A stretch of DNA of 18,560 nucleotides from an uncultured Clostridia bacterium (GCA_947036475.1 CAMQRG010000021.1:1-18560); one strand, 5' to 3'; shown: positions 6,887 through 13,633, counted from the first letter of the stretch. Translations and numbers: made by a program. The notes: generated by a model from the sequence alone, not told the origin.

Positions 6887-6934
6887 AAAAGCCGCAAGAC
6901 GCACCCCTTTGGAGTCCGCGCCTGCGGCTTTTTT
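6887..6934. terminator. Bidirectional terminator between the parA-comFB operon and the acetyltransferase gene
   Basis: AAAAGCCGCAAGACGC pairs with GCGCCTGCGGCTTTTTT around a loop of about 15 bases. There is a six-T run on the plus strand and a four-T run on the minus strand. It lies between two converging genes. Confidence 0.85.
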
Positions 6935-6982
6935 CATTCTCCGCCGTTCCGCAAGGGAAATTTATTTGTAAACAGCCCAATC

Positions 6983-7612
6983 TTATACCAGCAAATCCAG
7001 CCTTCCGGACTGTATCGCAGAAATATTCTGCGCAATGCGCTCTTTTGGCCAGTCCCACCATTTCAGCGCAAGCAGCTCCGAAATCGTTTCTTTCGGAAAG
7101 CGTTTCCGTATTTGTTTTGCCGGAACTCCGCCGACAATCGTATACGGCGGTACGTCTTTCGTTACCACCGCACGCGCGCCGATAACCGCACCATCACCAA
7201 CCGTAACGCCCGCCAAAATGACCGCTTCGTATCCAATCCATACGTCGTTTCCAATGACAATATCACCTTTATTGTCCCATGCCTCCGCCACATTTTTCCT
7301 GTCAAGTCCCCATTCCTCATAGAAAATCGGGAATGGATACGTGGACAATGACGAAAACGTATGGTTCGCACTGTTAAACAGGAATTTTGCCCCACAGGCA
7401 ATGGAACAGAATTTCCCGATAATCAGCCTGTCATGGTTAACGGGATAGTGATAAAGTACGTTGTTCCGCTCAAACTGCACAGGGTCGTTCACGAAATCGT
7501 TATACATCGTATATTCCCCCACAATAATGGCAGGGTTGGTAATGGTATTTTTCAGATAAACCGTTTGTCTGTCCCCCGTTCTGGGGTAAATATTTTTCTC
7601 CGGAATAGTCAT
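6983..7612 (-). CDS. Vat/CatB-type xenobiotic O-acetyltransferase (hexapeptide repeat)
   Basis: A protein of 209 residues, the normal length for Vat (streptogramin A) and CatB (xenobiotic) acetyltransferases. It has the family pattern in order: YHYP (54-57), IGKFCSIACG (65-74), the catalytic-region NSANH with His84, TYPF (91-94), GDIVIGNDVWIG (116-127), GDGAVIGARAVVTKDVPPY (139-157), GGVPAKQIRKRF (161-172) and KWWDWP (184-189). These enzymes are left-handed beta-helix trimers that move acetyl from acetyl-CoA to a hydroxyl. AAAGGAGG precedes the ATG. It is the last gene of a minus-strand block after a broken DUF3795 gene. All key residues are present, so it looks active. Whether it confers antibiotic resistance cannot be decided from sequence; many chromosomal members have unknown acceptors. 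Confidence 0.85.
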   Translation of the reverse strand: MTIPEKNIYPRTGDRQTVYLKNTITNPAIIVGEYTMYNDFVNDPVQFERNNVLYHYPVNHDRLIIGKFCSIACGAKFLFNSANHTFSSLSTYPFPIFYEEWGLDRKNVAEAWDNKGDIVIGNDVWIGYEAVILAGVTVGDGAVIGARAVVTKDVPPYTIVGGVPAKQIRKRFPKETISELLALKWWDWPKERIAQNISAIQSGRLDLLV

Positions 7613-7693
7613 GCAAAATCCTCCTTTATTTTCTGTCTGCTTGTCTGGCTATTCCGGTTTATGCAATGCACCGCCTCATGGCTCCGCCCCCTG

Positions 7694-8150
7694 TCATTTC
7701 TTCTTTCTGCTCAGTTTCAGTTCCACCTGCCCCCGCTCCGCCGCGCGGCGCAGTTCCTCCGCAACAAGCGCGCTCTTTTCCTTCTGCGTCATTTCCGCAA
7801 ACCCCGGCGCGTTCTCCGCCTGCCGTACTGCATTATGAAGTTCCGGCAGTTCCAGCAGGTTAACGGCAGTACAGAAAAGGCTTTTCCTCCGCCCATCGTT
7901 GTACTGTACAAGGAGCATTTGAAGCAGTCGGCGCTTTTCCTCCTGTTCCGCATGATACGCAGGGATAGGCGGCGCAGTCCGTACAGTACGCAGGGCCGCC
8001 ATGCTCCAGACTGCATTTCGCAATTTTGCAGGACTGGTTGCCCGCCCCGCCGCCGCACCCCGGGCAGTGCCCGTCCAGCTTCATGGGACAAAGCCCGCAG
8101 TTCAGCCCGCAGAGGGAGAACAGCCGGTCTTTCCGTTCAAATCCCTTCAT
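7694..8150 (-). pseudogene. DUF3795 family protein, broken by internal deletion and frameshift
   Basis: The 5' part (from ATG 8150, with AAGGAGG upstream) codes a cysteine-rich DUF3795 start: CGLNCGLCPMKLDGHCPGCG, then CKIAKCSLEHG and CTDCAAYPC. At about 7956-7965 the family sequence jumps to AYHAEQEEKRRLLQ in another frame and continues normally to the stop at 7694 (SLFCTAVNLLELPEL). From memory, intact relatives have roughly 30 more residues between these points, so a deletion whose length is not a multiple of three removed them. The undisturbed frame would stop at 7860, giving a 96-residue cysteine-rich peptide. The domain probably binds metal; its function is unknown. A base-calling error alone would not explain the missing residues. 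It begins 12 bases after the upstream stalk-domain gene stops. Confidence 0.8.
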
Positions 8151-8161
8151 GCCGCGCCTCC

Positions 8162-9262
8162 TTACTGATTTTCCCTTACATCTTCAAATTCAAACATTCC
8201 GTTCTGATAAGCTGCGGTTTTCAGCTTTGCATTCCAGTAAAATTTACCGAACGGATTTTCTCCCACAGCAATATCTATAAAATCGCGGAAAGAAATATAA
8301 AGCGTTCCGTCTTTTAATTCCACAGGATATTGCAGGGGAAACGTATCGCCCTTCCAATTTGTGCGCATGTTCGTTCCTGCGGAAACAGAAAACCGCTTAT
8401 TCCCACTCTCGCTCATTGTAAAAGCCGTTTTCGTCTGTGCGTCCCATTCCACTTTTTCACCTTTTGCCCAGTGCGCATAATAAGCCTCCAGACAATCTTT
8501 CGCCGGAACCATCAGCACGCCATTCTGCACAATACAGGGGCGCGAAAGCGGATACTGCTTTCCATTCGCGGTAAAGCCCATTTCTCCCGCCGTAATCCTG
8601 TTGTACGCAAATGGAATATAATCTATCTCCGCCCAAGGTTCCTGCTGTACTGCGAAATGCGGCGCAAGCAGGATATTTTCCTCCGCAGAAAACAGGTTGT
8701 CCGGTACGGCGGAGTCCGTAACCAGCACAAGCGGGTAACTGTAAGCGTATTTCGTTGTTTCAAGTGTCGCCTCTCTCCGCTGTTCCCCCATCACCACCGC
8801 CATCTGGTGTACTTTCAGCTTTGCGGGCGTTGTGCTGGCTTTCAAAATCGTCAGTTCCAGCCAGCCATCGTCATTCACCGCATAGTCAAACGCCGCGTCG
8901 CCTTCCAGCAGGTCCACGGCAAGGAATTTGTCAAACCGCAGATTTTCCACCTTAAAATACAACTTTTTGCCCGCTTTCAGCGCGCCCGCCTCCCCTTCTG
9001 TAATAAAAATAACTCTTGGGTACAGCAGTTCCGCCTCCCATAAAGGACCGGACGCGCCCTTTGTTTCAAAGAAAAGCCCGCCGTAATAAGCCTTCGCGGT
9101 AAAGTCACTGATATAAGGATAATCCTCTTCAAAGCTCAGATAATCGTTGGTCCTGAAAATCTGTATTTTCGGTGATTCAAACGGCGCATTTGCGTATGCC
9201 GGAACCGCCAGCGCAGCAGAAAGCATCACTCCCATCGTAAATATTGCAAATCGTCTTTTCAT
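8162..9262 (-). CDS. Secreted stalk-domain (copper amine oxidase N-like) protein, paralogue A
   Basis: A 366-residue exported protein. It has a classical signal peptide (MKRRFAIFTMGVMLSAALAV) with a likely cut after AYA (residue 24), and no membrane segment after that. The N-terminal two thirds matches no family I can name. About residues 235-350 resemble the stalk domain of copper amine oxidase N-terminal-like proteins: NGVLMVPAKD, VEWDAQTKTAF, DGTLYISFRDF, and a final FYWNAKLKTAAY. No copper-oxidase catalytic domain is present. I start at ATG 9262, which has GGGGGG 7 bases upstream and gives the signal peptide; an upstream in-frame ATG at 9337 adds 25 unlikely residues. It is a tandem duplicate of the gene at 9380-10459. 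The role is unknown; it may be structural or cell-envelope related. Confidence 0.78.
   Translation of the reverse strand: MKRRFAIFTMGVMLSAALAVPAYANAPFESPKIQIFRTNDYLSFEEDYPYISDFTAKAYYGGLFFETKGASGPLWEAELLYPRVIFITEGEAGALKAGKKLYFKVENLRFDKFLAVDLLEGDAAFDYAVNDDGWLELTILKASTTPAKLKVHQMAVVMGEQRREATLETTKYAYSYPLVLVTDSAVPDNLFSAEENILLAPHFAVQQEPWAEIDYIPFAYNRITAGEMGFTANGKQYPLSRPCIVQNGVLMVPAKDCLEAYYAHWAKGEKVEWDAQTKTAFTMSESGNKRFSVSAGTNMRTNWKGDTFPLQYPVELKDGTLYISFRDFIDIAVGENPFGKFYWNAKLKTAAYQNGMFEFEDVRENQ
8641..8980 (-). repeat. Duplicated segment, copy A (within stalk-domain paralogue A)
   Basis: This 340-base stretch aligns without gaps to 9832-10171, with roughly 20 differences counted by eye (about 94 % identical). 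The flanking parts of the same two genes are much more divergent and contain indels. Confidence 0.9.
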
Positions 9263-9379
9263 TTCAATCCCCCCTGTTAAATCCGCAGGACGCAGCCCCG
9301 CTCCAATCTGCACAGAACGGCATTTCGCAGAATCCATGATTCTTTGAAAATTGGCTGCTCACCCTGCCGCCGCGCCTCC

Positions 9380-10459
9380 TTATGTGTTACCTGTCCTTTT
9401 TCCGCGATAAGAAGCCGTTTTCAGCTTTGCGTTCCAGTAAAATTCACCGGTTGGTCTGCCCATCATGCTGCTGTCCGCCGCAATGTCAATAAAATCGCGG
9501 AAAGAGATATAAAGCGTATTATCTTTCAATGCCGCAGGATATTTCAAGGGAATAGGTTTGCTCTCCCTGTTTGTGCGTATGTCTGTTTCTGCGGAAACGG
9601 AAAAAATGTTCCCCCAAAAAGCTGTTTTTGTCCGCGCGTCCCACTCCATACCAATCTTTTCACCCCCAGAAAGTGCTGCCATGCATTCCTTCAAAGGAAC
9701 CATCAGCACACCGTCCCGCAAAAAACAAGGATGGGAAAGCGGATATTGTTTTCCATTGTATGAAAAACAGCGTTCCCCTGCCGTAAACTTATCGTATGCA
9801 AACCCTGCATAATAAAGTTCCATCGAGGGCTGCTGCTGTACCGCGAAATGCGGCGCAAGCAGGACGTTTTCCTCTGCAGAAAACAGGTTGTCCGGCGCGG
9901 CAGGGTCCGTAACCAGTACAAGCGGATAACTGTAAGCGTATTTCGTTGTTTCAAGTGTCGCTTCTCTCCGCTGTTCCCCCATCACCACCGCCATCTGGTG
10001 TACTTTCAGCTTTGCGGGCGTTGTGCCGGCCTTCAAAATCGTCAGTTCCAGCCAGCCGTCGTCATTCACCGCATAGTCAAACGCCGCGTCGCCTTCCAGC
10101 AGGTCAACGGCAAGGAATTTGTCAAACCGCAGATTTTCTACCTTAAAATATAACTTTTTCCCCTCTTTCAGCGTGCCCGCTGTTTCCACCGAAATCACAA
10201 TGTACTCCGGCTGTATGATTTCCGCGTCCCATAAAGGCGCATCATCGCCTTTTGCCTCAAAAATAAACCCGCAGTATGACGTTTCCGCAGTAAAATCCTC
10301 TATAAAGGAATATGCAGGGTGAAAGCCGACAGGAGGAGCCTCATTATCTCTGACAATCTGAAGCGTGGGCGATTCAAACGGCGCATTTGCGTATGCCGGA
10401 ACCACCAGCGAAGCAGAAAGCATCATTCCCATCGTAAACATTGCAAATTGTCTTTTCAT
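9380..10459 (-). CDS. Secreted stalk-domain (copper amine oxidase N-like) protein, paralogue B
   Basis: A 359-residue paralogue of the gene at 8162-9262, with the same plan: signal peptide (MKRQFAMFTMGMMLSASLVV, probable cut after AYA), a family-specific middle, and a C-terminal stalk-like region (GVLMVPLKE, MEWDARTKTAF, DNTLYISFRDF, FYWNAKLKTASY). The proteins share nearly identical residues from KLYFKVENLRFDKF to LLAPHFAVQQ, but differ clearly before and after. I start at ATG 10459, preceded by GGGGGG; an in-frame ATG at 10540 lacks this context. It lies 117 bases upstream of paralogue A, and the two are probably co-transcribed. No substrate or partner can be named. Confidence 0.78.
   Translation of the reverse strand: MKRQFAMFTMGMMLSASLVVPAYANAPFESPTLQIVRDNEAPPVGFHPAYSFIEDFTAETSYCGFIFEAKGDDAPLWDAEIIQPEYIVISVETAGTLKEGKKLYFKVENLRFDKFLAVDLLEGDAAFDYAVNDDGWLELTILKAGTTPAKLKVHQMAVVMGEQRREATLETTKYAYSYPLVLVTDPAAPDNLFSAEENVLLAPHFAVQQQPSMELYYAGFAYDKFTAGERCFSYNGKQYPLSHPCFLRDGVLMVPLKECMAALSGGEKIGMEWDARTKTAFWGNIFSVSAETDIRTNRESKPIPLKYPAALKDNTLYISFRDFIDIAADSSMMGRPTGEFYWNAKLKTASYRGKRTGNT
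9832..10171 (-). repeat. Duplicated segment, copy B (within stalk-domain paralogue B)
   Basis: Partner of 8641-8980: equal length, no indels, and the longest unbroken matches lie in the central part. It is consistent with gene conversion between the tandem genes or with selection on this part. Confidence 0.9.
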
Positions 10460-10667
10460 TTCAATCCCCCCAGTAAAGTCCGCAGGACACCGTTCTGCGC
10501 TCCTTGACCCATTTTTCCATCGCCTTTCATGCGATGGCATACTAAATGAAAATTTTGTGTTTGGAAAACGCAGTTTTCCGCAATAAAGTTCGGGGGCAAG
10601 CCCTTTTCATAAAATACCGGAAAGAAATCCGGACACGCAGCGCGTGGCTTTGCGAAGCAAATTACTA
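10460..10667 (-). other. Gene-free spacer with several short hairpins between cca and the stalk-domain genes
   Basis: No credible gene. It holds small perfect inverted repeats: GGAAAAC/GTTTTCC (10563-10579), CACGC/GCGTG (10634-10646) and GCTTTGCGAAGC just after. No clear -35/-10 pair for paralogue B is visible. Confidence 0.5.
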
Positions 10668-10712
10668 ACCTAGGCTTGCGGAGGTTTGGAGGCAGAACCT
10701 CCAAGGTCTTTT
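10668..10712 (-). repeat. Palindromic repeat copy 2, running into the 3' end of cca
   Basis: On the minus strand: AAAAGACCTTGGAGGTTCTG, then CCTCCAAACCTCCGCAAGCC. It shares its opening and the CCGCAAG end with copy 1 (1091-1196). Its hairpin GGAGGTT/AACCTCC encodes the last codons of cca, so the final dozen residues of that protein (DLGGSASKPPQA) come from the repeat. Confidence 0.65.
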
Positions 10713-11914
10713 ATCAGCCTCTCCGCCTCTGCCGCCAGCACCTCCCGGGTATTGCGCGCAGGCTCCCGTTGTACGGCGTCCAGCAGTGCGCTCAGTATCC
10801 GCCCGATTTCCTTTCCCGCCGGCACACCCATCTCCATCAGGTCCTTCCCCGTAAACGCCAGCGTTTTCAGCGTCAGGCAGTCCCCTGCCGCAAGGATTTG
10901 CCGCAGTACCCGTCTGCTTTCCTCATGCCGAGAATCCGGACGCAGTATTCCCTGCAAAGTCAGGAGCTGGAATACCGCTTCTTCCCCAATTTCTCCCGCC
11001 AGTTTCCGCATGGGATACGGCTCCACAGGCGCCTCCTCCGTAATTCTCTCCAAAAGCAGACAAACACGCTTAGGCGTTGCGCGGTCAAATTTCATACCGT
11101 TCAAGAACTTTTCCGCCTCTTTCGGTGTGTAATCCTGCAAAACAACGCACCACCGCAGCACAGAATCCTCCCCGCACTGCGCAAGTTCCTCCGGCAGTTT
11201 CCCCGCGCGGGCAGTCAGCCGACGGGAAAGCACAGGGTTTATCTGTGCCAGAAGCCCGCTTTCCCAAAGCAGAAACATTTTTTCACAATAAGGCGCGCGC
11301 CAGAGTTTTTCCAGTTCCTCGCGGACACGCTCCACACTAATTTTCTGTATCAGCGCGGTATTGGCGCAGAGCGCGGCATAGGTGTTTTCCTCCACCCGAA
11401 ACCCAAGCTGGGCGGCAAAGCGCACACACCGAAGCATGCGGAGCGCGTCCTCCTGAAACCGCAGGGCAGGGTCGCCAACACCGCGTATCAGCCCAGCGGC
11501 AATATCTTCCTGCCCGCCGAACGGGTCGCGGAATCCCTCGTCCGGGTGATAAGCGATGGCGTTCATTGTGAAATCCCGCCGGAGCAGGTCCTCCGTCAAA
11601 TCGCGGGTAAAGAAAACGCTGTCCGGATGGCGGCAGTCCGCGTATTTGCCATCAATCCGGTACGTTGTGATTTCGTAATTCGTCTTATGCAGTACGACCG
11701 TAATCGTACCATGCTGGATACCTGTGTCAAACGTACGCGGGAATAATGCCGCCGTTTCCTCCGGCAGAGCGGACGTAGTGATATCCCAGTCCTGCGGAGT
11801 GCGCCGCAGTATGGAATCCCGCACACAGCCGCCTACAATATAGGCTTCATATCCATTTTCATCCAGTGTTTTCAGAAGGAATGCCACATCAGCTGGCAAA
11901 ATCGGTTTTTTCAA
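10670..11914 (-). CDS. cca: CCA-adding tRNA nucleotidyltransferase
   Basis: A 414-residue class II CCA-adding enzyme that completes tRNA 3' ends from CTP and ATP. The nucleotidyltransferase head has YIVGGCVRDSILRR (25-38) and the metal-binding DWD (42-44). These are followed by RRDFTMNAIAY and DPFGGQEDI, the RNA-binding-region motifs FQEDALRMLRCVRFAAQLGF, and a conserved ERVREELEKLW. There is no HD phosphohydrolase domain like that of the E. coli enzyme; the plan is Gram-positive. The start is TTG at 11914, with AAGGAGGAG 8 bases upstream. The C-terminus appears extended by a palindromic repeat. A tRNA gene without an encoded CCA lies divergently next to it. Confidence 0.93.
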   Translation of the reverse strand: MKKPILPADVAFLLKTLDENGYEAYIVGGCVRDSILRRTPQDWDITTSALPEETAALFPRTFDTGIQHGTITVVLHKTNYEITTYRIDGKYADCRHPDSVFFTRDLTEDLLRRDFTMNAIAYHPDEGFRDPFGGQEDIAAGLIRGVGDPALRFQEDALRMLRCVRFAAQLGFRVEENTYAALCANTALIQKISVERVREELEKLWRAPYCEKMFLLWESGLLAQINPVLSRRLTARAGKLPEELAQCGEDSVLRWCVVLQDYTPKEAEKFLNGMKFDRATPKRVCLLLERITEEAPVEPYPMRKLAGEIGEEAVFQLLTLQGILRPDSRHEESRRVLRQILAAGDCLTLKTLAFTGKDLMEMGVPAGKEIGRILSALLDAVQREPARNTREVLAAEAERLIKDLGGSASKPPQA

Positions 11915-12045
11915 GAAAACTCCTCCTTTCAGGAGCGGAAATTTGAAATAAAACGGGCATTTTCGCCCATAATCTTCACCCAGTATAGCACAGAATAAAA
12001 AAAACGGACAGAATTTTCAAAAAATTTGAAAAAAAATGGTTGACA

Positions 12046-12100
12046 GACGGACAAGTAAGTGATATCATAACTAATGCAGTCAGCAAGTACTATAAAATAT
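12046..12100 (+). promoter_or_regulatory. Promoter region of tRNA-Lys
   Basis: A consensus -35 TTGACA lies in ATGGTTGACAGACGG (about 12040-12045), followed 17 bases later by TATCAT (about 12063-12068), with a short leader before the tRNA. It is the strongest match upstream of the tRNA. Confidence 0.65.
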
Positions 12101-12173
12101 GCGCCCTTAGCTCAGTTGGTAGAGCAACTGACTCTTAATCAGTGGGTCCAGGGTTCGAGTCCCTGAGGGCGCA
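12101..12173 (+). tRNA. tRNA-Lys (anticodon CTT)
   Basis: A complete 73-base cloverleaf. The acceptor stem is GCGCCCT/AGGGCGC with discriminator A. The D-arm contains AGCTCAGTTGGTAGAGC. The anticodon stem ACTGA/TCAGT encloses the loop CTCTTAA, giving anticodon CTT. The T-arm contains GGGTTCGAGTCCC. The genomic sequence after the discriminator is GTC, so the CCA end must be added by the enzyme encoded next door. Confidence 0.97.
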
Positions 12174-12182
12174 GTCAGAAGG

Positions 12183-12222
12183 CAGTGTTTTTCGATATTT
12201 TATCGGGGGACGCTGTTTTTTT
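12183..12222 (+). terminator. Intrinsic terminator of tRNA-Lys
   Basis: CAGTGTTTTTCGAT pairs along 14 positions (including several G-T wobbles) with ATCGGGGGACGCTG around a short loop. A run of seven T follows. Confidence 0.85.
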
Positions 12223-12237
12223 CTGTCCGAAAAACAT

Positions 12238-12270
12238 GCAAAAAAAGCCCCCTGCCTTCACAAACAGGGG
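12238..12270 (-). terminator. Intrinsic terminator of the stand-alone ComFB gene
   Basis: On the minus strand CCCCTG pairs with CAGGGG around a 9-10 base loop. A T run follows (plus-strand A run at 12240-12246). It faces the tRNA terminator between two converging units. Confidence 0.8.
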
Positions 12271-12287
12271 ACGCATTTCCAAACAGC

Positions 12288-12551
12288 TCAATGCCTCGGA
12301 TAATCCTTTACAACCTGCACCGCGCGGATCATAGCGGCGCGGATATCCGTAATATGCTGGAACCGCAGGCTGTCCGCCTTGCTGATTGCACCACCGGCTT
12401 TCGTTACAACATATTTCCCCGGAAGCTGGTTCAGCGTATACGCGACAATGTCGGCATGGCACTGTTCGCAGTGGCAGCAGTCAAACCCCTGATACATTTC
12501 TTCATACAATTCTTCAACAAGATCTTCCATCGCGTTATGGTATAAACTCAT
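12288..12551 (-). CDS. Stand-alone ComFB-family protein
   Basis: An 87-residue protein that is almost only a ComFB domain. It has an N-terminal helix (NAMEDLVEELYEEMYQ), the cysteine cluster CCHCEQC, the conserved core ADIVAYTLNQLPGKYVV, and the family ending with PRH. ComFB family proteins were described as cyclic dinucleotide receptors and, in Bacillus, bind metal through cysteines; the DNA-uptake role implied by the name is not established. It is a distant paralogue of the C-terminal domain of the 436-residue protein at 5569-6879. I start at ATG 12551, with AAAGGGG 9 bases upstream; a TTG one codon earlier is also possible. It has its own consensus-like promoter and terminator. No competence genes are nearby. 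Confidence 0.85.
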   Translation of the reverse strand: MSLYHNAMEDLVEELYEEMYQGFDCCHCEQCHADIVAYTLNQLPGKYVVTKAGGAISKADSLRFQHITDIRAAMIRAVQVVKDYPRH

Positions 12552-12643
12552 CAATCAAAACCCCTTTCATAGTTGCGGGCAGACAGGCACGAAAACACCT
12601 TGCTTTCCGCGCACTGGCTCATGTACTGTTTTATTCTGATTCC

Positions 12644-12672
12644 ATTGTACGGCGCAGGCGTGGGAATGTCAA
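12644..12672 (-). promoter_or_regulatory. Strong sigma-A promoter for the stand-alone ComFB gene
   Basis: On the minus strand a perfect TTGACA (12667-12672) is followed by a 17-base spacer and TACAAT (12644-12649), five of six to consensus. The leader to the ATG would be about 86 bases. Confidence 0.75.
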
Positions 12673-12763
12673 GAAAGACATGCACAGACTGCATCGTATG
12701 CCGTTTTTTCCCTTTGTAAAATTTCGCCCTGCTTCTTTCAAAAAGGAAAGATGGAAAGCCAGC

Positions 12764-12791
12764 TTGACATTTCACAAAACTATGCTAAAAT
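12764..12791 (+). promoter_or_regulatory. Promoter of the Xre regulator gene pair
   Basis: A perfect TTGACA (12764-12769), 16 bases, then TAAAAT (12786-12791) preceded by TGC (extended -10). Transcription would begin near 12798, directly at the palindrome at 12800-12815. Confidence 0.7.
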
Positions 12792-12799
12792 ATAAATAT

Positions 12800-12815
12800 G
12801 GAAAGCGAACTTTCC
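12800..12815 (+). promoter_or_regulatory. Candidate operator palindrome overlapping the transcription start
   Basis: GGAAAG-CGAA-CTTTCC is a perfect 6-bp inverted repeat at the expected transcription start. Further GGAAAG half-sites occur at 12745 and 12753. This is a natural site for the regulator to control its own operon, but binding is inferred. Confidence 0.5.
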
Positions 12816-12833
12816 ACGCAAAGGAGGTGCATT

Positions 12834-13037
12834 GTGAAAAATCGATTGGAAGAACTGCGGAAAGCACGCGGGCTGAAGCAGGAGGAACTGGCGGCGGCGT
12901 TAGAGGTTTCGCGCCAGACAATAGGCTCTTTGGAAAACGGACGGTATAACCCTTCCATATTGCTGGCGTTTCAAATCGCGCGGTATTTCGGTATGAGTAT
13001 CGAAGATATATTCATTTACGAGGAGGAGAAGCTATGA
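12834..13037 (+). CDS. Small Xre/Cro-type helix-turn-helix regulator
   Basis: A protein of 67 residues consisting of one HTH_3 domain. Residues 15-35 (LKQEELAAALEVSRQTIGSLE) form the helix-turn-helix, followed by the usual NGRYNPSILLAFQIA and FGMSIEDIF. Single-domain regulators of this type often sit beside a small membrane protein and repress their own operon. The start is GTG at 12834, with AAGGAGGTG 5 bases upstream; an ATG 36 bases earlier in frame would place the operator inside the coding region and lacks a binding site. Its stop overlaps the next gene by four bases (ATGA), indicating translational coupling. The signal it responds to is unknown. Confidence 0.88.
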   Translation: MKNRLEELRKARGLKQEELAAALEVSRQTIGSLENGRYNPSILLAFQIARYFGMSIEDIFIYEEEKL

Positions 13038-13480
13038 AAAAATCAATGTTGTATCCCGGCATTGCCTATGCGGCATTCGGTGCTGCCTGTATTATGCTTG
13101 CCATATTGTCTGAATGGAAAACCGAAAGCCTGCTCTGGGGCTTTGGCGGCGCGGGAACCGGCTCAGGGGCGATGATGCTGTGGAAATATTTCCACTGGAC
13201 AAAACCGGAAAACAAAGAGGAATACGAAAAACGCCTGCAAAAAGAACGCATCGAGCTGCGTGACGAGCGCAAAATCATGCTGCGGGATAAGAGCGGCAGG
13301 ATTACCTATATTTTTATGCTGCTCCTTTACTGCCTGCTCATCATGGTGTTTGGGGTATGTGCATCTCTGGGCTGCTTCATGCCGTTTGCGCGCTATGCCA
13401 TTTCAGGACTGGGCATACTGCTCATCATACAGTACCTGTTCGGCATTGCGGCGTTCCGGTATCTCTCCAAACGGCTGTAA
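13034..13480 (+). CDS. Four-helix membrane protein coupled to the Xre regulator
   Basis: A 148-residue protein with no recognised enzymatic motif. Four hydrophobic segments are visible (about 5-24, 31-50, 90-113 and 118-140). A strongly charged cytoplasmic loop (about 55-88, containing KEEYEKRLQKERIELRDERK) separates the two pairs. GGAGGAG precedes the ATG, which overlaps the regulator stop. The arrangement of a small HTH gene and a DUF-type membrane protein is common in Firmicutes, where the membrane protein may sense stress or antagonise the regulator. This function is a guess from context, and I cannot name the DUF with confidence. Confidence 0.75.
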   Translation: MKKSMLYPGIAYAAFGAACIMLAILSEWKTESLLWGFGGAGTGSGAMMLWKYFHWTKPENKEEYEKRLQKERIELRDERKIMLRDKSGRITYIFMLLLYCLLIMVFGVCASLGCFMPFARYAISGLGILLIIQYLFGIAAFRYLSKRL

Positions 13481-13522
13481 AAACCTTGTTTCCAAAGATA
13501 AACCTGCCGGTTCTTTTTCCAA

Positions 13523-13624
13523 TGCCTGCCCCATAGAATGATAAAGACACAGTTTTTCGTTAGGGGCCTGCCCGCAGATAAATATGGGCGGATGGTTTCG
13601 GGATAGGCTCCAAGGCAGCAGGGG
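13523..13624 (+). promoter_or_regulatory. Possible structured leader of the CotS-like gene
   Basis: GGGGCCT (13563-13569) can pair with AGGCTCC (13605-13611) around an inner GCCC/GGGC hairpin. An alternative pairing of CCTGCC (13567-13572, and again near 13525) with GGCAGCAGG just before the ribosome binding site is also possible. No known riboswitch is recognised, and this could be chance. Confidence 0.25.
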
Positions 13625-13633
13625 GAATGAACA

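Noticed and set aside
7361..8317. Long plus-strand frame of 318 residues
   Set aside because: Antisense shadow over the acetyltransferase and DUF3795 genes; low-complexity Arg/Pro/Ser composition and no ribosome binding site.
8162..10459. Copper amine oxidase function for the tandem genes
   Set aside because: Only the stalk-like domain is present, without the catalytic domain or topaquinone site.
13523..13624. THF, ZTP or purine riboswitch before the CotS-like gene
   Set aside because: Pairing is possible but none of the conserved core sequences of these classes is present.
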